From the NCBI RefSeq assembly GCF_900182605.1, contig NZ_FXTB01000004.1, forward strand, positions 248,001 to 312,000: a DNA stretch of 64,000 bases, written 5' to 3'. Source of the DNA: Saccharicrinis carchari (GTDB taxonomy: Bacteria > Bacteroidota > Bacteroidia > Bacteroidales > Marinilabiliaceae). Under the pieces are notes generated by a model, which had not been told where the DNA came from, did no database searches, and worked only from the letters and a program-made list of their open reading frames with translations. Shown one piece after another: positions 60,933-64,000 of the stretch (position 1 is its first letter; each line of letters opens with the position of its first letter). The position numbers were made by a program, and so were the translations under genes.

Positions 60933-63446
60933 ATGGTTAGATATTTACACACTTTGTTTTATTTGATGTTATGGCTTGCCTCAATGGGGTGGACTAGCGC
61001 ATGGGCACAGCAACAAATAGAGGCAACACCCCAAAAGGGTTTAAAATATATTGAAGCGGGCGATTTTAAAAGTGCACAATTGGTATATACGCATCTCTTA
61101 AAAAAATACCCAAAAGATGCTGCATACAATTTTTATATGGGTATTTGTCTGCTTCAAAACAGAGATGATCTTGCGGAGGCGGTTAAAAAGCTTAATTATG
61201 CCAGGATAAAAAGAGTAAGTCGCAATGTGTATTATTATTTGGGCAGGGCACATCAACTGTCCTTTCGCTTTGATGAGGCCATAGCTAACTTTAACACCTT
61301 TTTAAAAAATGCTCCCGCCAATGATGAAAAAATAGAAGATACCAAGCTATTTTTAGAACAATGCCATAACAGCCGTAAAATGGCTTCAAAGATTTATGAA
61401 CTTACGGTTCTGGATAAAACGGAGGTTGAGAAAAACAAACTATTGGAAAAATATCATCCGGCCAAAGATGTGGGTAAGCTATACCAAAACGGTGATTTTT
61501 TTGAGTCCGGGGTAAATCCAGATCATATAATGTTTGAAACCGAAAGAGGAGACGTGGTTTATTTTACCATGGCATCAGGTGTCAACAATTCGTTAAACAT
61601 TTTTAAAATCGAAAAATTACTGGATGGTTGGGGTGAGAGTAAAATGATGGAGGCACCGGTAAACTCAGCTTACAACGATGCTTATCCTTTTATGGCTACC
61701 GATGGACTTACCTTTTATTTTTCATCGGATAGGCCGGGTGGTTTTGGCGGCTATGATATTTACAAAGCGTACTTTGACAACGCCAGCCAGGAATTTTTGG
61801 AGCCGATAAATCTGGGCGTACCTTTTAACTCGCCCGATGATGATTTTCTGTTTGTTTCCGATGATTTCAATCAAGTTGCCTGGTTTGCCTCAAATCGCGA
61901 AACAACAGAAGATACGCTTATGGTTTACACTGTGCGGTGGGATGGCAGCCAGGTACGCAACATGGCCGATGACCTTAATCAGGTCACCGAATCTGCACGA
62001 CTTCTGGTGCAGGATGCTGAAAGCATTTCTGAGAGTCGAAAAAAAACAGGGGATAAAAACGGGCAGAAACAAAGTAGCGATAATAACGGATCTCTGCGTT
62101 TTCAAATAAATGATACGATAACATATACTGCGTTGGAACATTTTATGAGTACCAAAGCACTTGCATTGTTTAAGGAAGGGTATCAAAAAGAACAACAAAA
62201 AGATAGTTTAAGCTTGTTGATGAAGCAGAAAAGAAGCCGGTATGCCCAGCTCAACAACGAATTGGAGAAAAATAAGGTAGTGAATGAAATTATAGGTCTT
62301 GAAGACAGGGTTTATAAACTTGAGGATGATGTTCAGGAAAAGTTTTTGTATGCACGTCAAATAGAGCTTAACGAAATTAAAGAAAGGCTAAGCCAGGGCA
62401 ACTACCGCCCTTTACACAACGCCGGTATTAATAAGGATAAAGTTGTAAGTTTTGACGGAATTTTCATTCCGGAAAAATATGTTTTCCATAGTTCAGACGA
62501 ATTTATATCGCACTATTCGCAGCAAGAAGATATGTATAATACATTATTTTCGACAAACGATAGAGCCACCTTACGCCATGCCGACTCGCTTTATGTATGG
62601 GCCAACATTTTAAATCTGGAGGCAGCCAGATTAATGGAAGAAGCGGCCAATACTAACGAAACAGAGCGCGTTAAGCTAGGAGATTTAATTAAAAGGGCAG
62701 ATAGCTTAAATGACGCCGGACAAGAGGAAGGAGTAGTTTCAAAAATGATAAAAGAATCTAAAGAACTCAAAATCCTGTCGACCAGGCTATATCATAAATC
62801 ATTGGATAAAAAGTTTCCTGTTTATTATTTGAAACTAAAAGATGCCTCCCGAAATTTAACCGAATCCAGCAGCAAAGAGATTTTGAAACTCTCGCAACAA
62901 GGTAACGCTTACTTTAGGGAGGCGAAAAATGTACTAAGCGAAACCGTTGGGTTAAGTATAGAGGCGTACGAAAGAGCGGGTACCCTAAAGAGAGCAGGAA
63001 TAGAAAAGCAAGAAAAAGCTTTGCGAATATATGCTAACATAGATACATGGACAACAAAGGGCGAAAATACAACCCACAAAACACTAAATGATAAAACCGG
63101 AGGGGAACAATCAACAAGTATGTCCACATTAAAAAAAGAAGCGCAGGCAGCAACTCACAAAACGAATAATGCAACAAAGCAGACAAAGCCTGAGGCCAAA
63201 GAGGAAGTTTTCAAAATTCAGATTGGTGTTTTTAGAAACGCGCCCGATCAGGAGGCATTGGCTAAGTTACCTGAAGTGAGCACCCTTCAATTGGAAGGAA
63301 ACGGACTTACCAAATATTTTGCCGGAAGCTATAAAACCTACGAAGAAGCCCAAGAAAGAATACCTAAAATTATAGAAGCAGGATTTGCAGGTGCATTTGT
63401 GGTTTATTTTAAGGATAGTAAGCTAAGCCCTATCCCACACAAATAA
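60933..63446 (+). CDS. TPR / PD40 / SPOR-domain envelope protein
   Basis: An 837-residue exported protein with a signal peptide (about residues 1-25, ending SAWAQQ). Residues about 30-150 form TPR repeats, and about 185-345 form PD40 beta-propeller repeats (TDGLTFYFSSDRPGGFGGYD). A long helical middle part (about 350-720, rich in Leu, Glu, Lys and Asn) may be coiled coil, and the C-terminus (about 760-830) is a SPOR domain (FKIQIGVFRNAPDQEALAKL) that binds denuded glycan strands at the division septum. So it resembles the OmpA/PD40 protein at 7869 but with SPOR in place of OmpA as the wall anchor. It precedes the ClpS-like gene by 76 bp. Confidence 0.9.
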   Translation: MVRYLHTLFYLMLWLASMGWTSAWAQQQIEATPQKGLKYIEAGDFKSAQLVYTHLLKKYPKDAAYNFYMGICLLQNRDDLAEAVKKLNYARIKRVSRNVYYYLGRAHQLSFRFDEAIANFNTFLKNAPANDEKIEDTKLFLEQCHNSRKMASKIYELTVLDKTEVEKNKLLEKYHPAKDVGKLYQNGDFFESGVNPDHIMFETERGDVVYFTMASGVNNSLNIFKIEKLLDGWGESKMMEAPVNSAYNDAYPFMATDGLTFYFSSDRPGGFGGYDIYKAYFDNASQEFLEPINLGVPFNSPDDDFLFVSDDFNQVAWFASNRETTEDTLMVYTVRWDGSQVRNMADDLNQVTESARLLVQDAESISESRKKTGDKNGQKQSSDNNGSLRFQINDTITYTALEHFMSTKALALFKEGYQKEQQKDSLSLLMKQKRSRYAQLNNELEKNKVVNEIIGLEDRVYKLEDDVQEKFLYARQIELNEIKERLSQGNYRPLHNAGINKDKVVSFDGIFIPEKYVFHSSDEFISHYSQQEDMYNTLFSTNDRATLRHADSLYVWANILNLEAARLMEEAANTNETERVKLGDLIKRADSLNDAGQEEGVVSKMIKESKELKILSTRLYHKSLDKKFPVYYLKLKDASRNLTESSSKEILKLSQQGNAYFREAKNVLSETVGLSIEAYERAGTLKRAGIEKQEKALRIYANIDTWTTKGENTTHKTLNDKTGGEQSTSMSTLKKEAQAATHKTNNATKQTKPEAKEEVFKIQIGVFRNAPDQEALAKLPEVSTLQLEGNGLTKYFAGSYKTYEEAQERIPKIIEAGFAGAFVVYFKDSKLSPIPHK

Positions 63447-63522
63447 TATTTAAGGATTATATTGATATTTACAGCAGTAGTTTAATAAAAAAAAGCTATT
63501 TTGCCACATAAAAATTTAATAA

Positions 63523-63798
63523 ATGGTAGCGTCCGGAAAAGAATGGGAAAGCGGTCGTTTAAACAAAAATAACGGCTGCAACAAAATATTGGTTTTACAC
63601 AACGACAACATAAATTCATTTGAATATGTTATCGACTGTTTGTGCGAGATTTGTGACCACGACGGCATACAAGCCGAACAATGTGCAATTTTGACGCACT
63701 TTACAGGTAAATGCCAAATTAAGATAGGGGAATTAGACGAACTTGCACCTCTCCAAAACCAATTGACAGATAAAAACCTTGTTGTTTCAATAGATTGA
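63523..63798 (+). CDS. clpS: ClpS-like ATP-dependent Clp protease adaptor
   Basis: A 91-residue protein of the ClpS family, which hands N-end-rule substrates to the ClpAP protease. The family core begins VLHNDNINSFEYVIDCLCEIC (about residues 25-45), followed by HDGIQAEQCAILTHFTGKC. The hydrophobic pocket residues are not all certain by eye. The start region (MVASGKEWESGR) is not conserved; the ATG at 63523 is the only good one. It lies 6 bp before the NfeD-like gene. Confidence 0.9.
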   Translation: MVASGKEWESGRLNKNNGCNKILVLHNDNINSFEYVIDCLCEICDHDGIQAEQCAILTHFTGKCQIKIGELDELAPLQNQLTDKNLVVSID

Positions 63799-63804
63799 TT
63801 TAAT

Positions 63805-64000
63805 ATGTACACCATTGTAATTGTGCTGCTTATTTTACTGGGACTGTTTCTCCTGATACTGGAACTTTTCGTGTTACCCGGAGTTACCTTTGCCGGTTTG
63901 GGTGGTGCTTTGTTTATAGGGGTAGGTATTTTTATGGCCTACAGCCAATTTGGACAAGCAGGAGGGAATGCTGTTTTAATTGCCACAGTAAGTCTTTCGG
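63805..64000 (+). CDS. NfeD-like membrane protein, 5' end only
   Basis: The frame opens at an ATG at 63805 and runs to the window edge (65 codons). The visible part is a hydrophobic N-terminal segment (MYTIVIVLLILLGLFLL) with LELFVLPGVTFAGLGGALFI, typical of the membrane part of NfeD/YbbK-type proteins that partner SPFH proteins such as flotillin-like or QmcA-like ones. The C-terminal OB-fold domain would lie outside the window. A partner SPFH gene may follow but is not visible; the SPFH gene at 15888 is far away. Confidence 0.75.
   Translation, partial: MYTIVIVLLILLGLFLLILELFVLPGVTFAGLGGALFIGVGIFMAYSQFGQAGGNAVLIATVSLS

Overview
The window is ordinary-looking chromosome of a Bacteroidota bacterium. 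Paired SusC/SusD genes, a DUF6377-type membrane regulator, OmpA/PD40 envelope proteins, a GldE-like protein and promoter boxes of the form TAnnTTTG all point there. The mix of pyruvate formate-lyase, formate channel and a beta-glucan utilisation locus fits a facultative or fermentative polysaccharide degrader, perhaps of the Marinilabiliales or another Bacteroidales group; that placement is inference. No rRNA, tRNA, CRISPR array, phage or insertion sequence was recognised.

Layout. 1-2483 (-): an FAD/4Fe-4S oxidase cut by the window edge. 2.9-7.6 kb (+): a small conserved protein, then pflB, pflA and focA for mixed-acid fermentation and formate movement. 7.9-13.5 kb (+): a three-gene envelope operon (TPR/PD40/OmpA protein, lipoprotein, beta-barrel-like protein). 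13.5-15.8 kb (-): mnmH and selD, which together make selenophosphate and use it for tRNA 2-selenouridine. 15.9-16.7 kb (+): an SPFH/prohibitin protein ended by a terminator. 16.9-21.8 kb (+): acyl carrier protein, asparagine-synthetase-like amidotransferase, NAD-synthetase-like enzyme and AMP-forming ligase; this is the most cryptic set in the window and looks like a small acyl/amide-forming pathway of unknown product. 21.8-22.3 kb (-): a nitroreductase. 22.9-34.3 kb (+): a polysaccharide utilisation locus with regulator, SusC, SusD, a SusE/F-like lipoprotein and two GH30 lipoprotein enzymes, most consistent with beta-1,6-glucan.

34.5-36.0 kb holds an ECF sigma factor, a two-helix membrane partner and a divergent small membrane protein. 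36.0-43.9 kb (-) is an envelope block: PpiD-like foldase, GldE/CorC-like protein, LptC, TPR protein, outer-membrane barrel and coaX. A PAS-containing response regulator (43.97-45.03 kb, +) is followed by mfd (-), then the cell-shape cluster purH-mreB-mreC-mreD-mrdA-rodA (-), ppc (-), and bcp-recA (-). The right end (+) carries a TPR/PD40/SPOR envelope protein, a ClpS-like adaptor and the start of an NfeD-like gene.

Non-coding signals of note are: an approx. 75 bp dispersed repeat present at 22522-22599 and 29567-29641; a set of interlocking inverted repeats with H-type pseudoknot geometry at 2808-2850; a G-depleted leader before susC; tandem TATTTTTG boxes exactly 20 bp apart before both mnmH and purH; and an orphan intergenic region between ppc and recA with two outward TACTTTTG boxes and several hairpins. 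Several start codons were revised from promoter position, signal peptide or family alignment (mfd, purH, coaX, the PpiD-like gene, the second GH30, the sigma factor).
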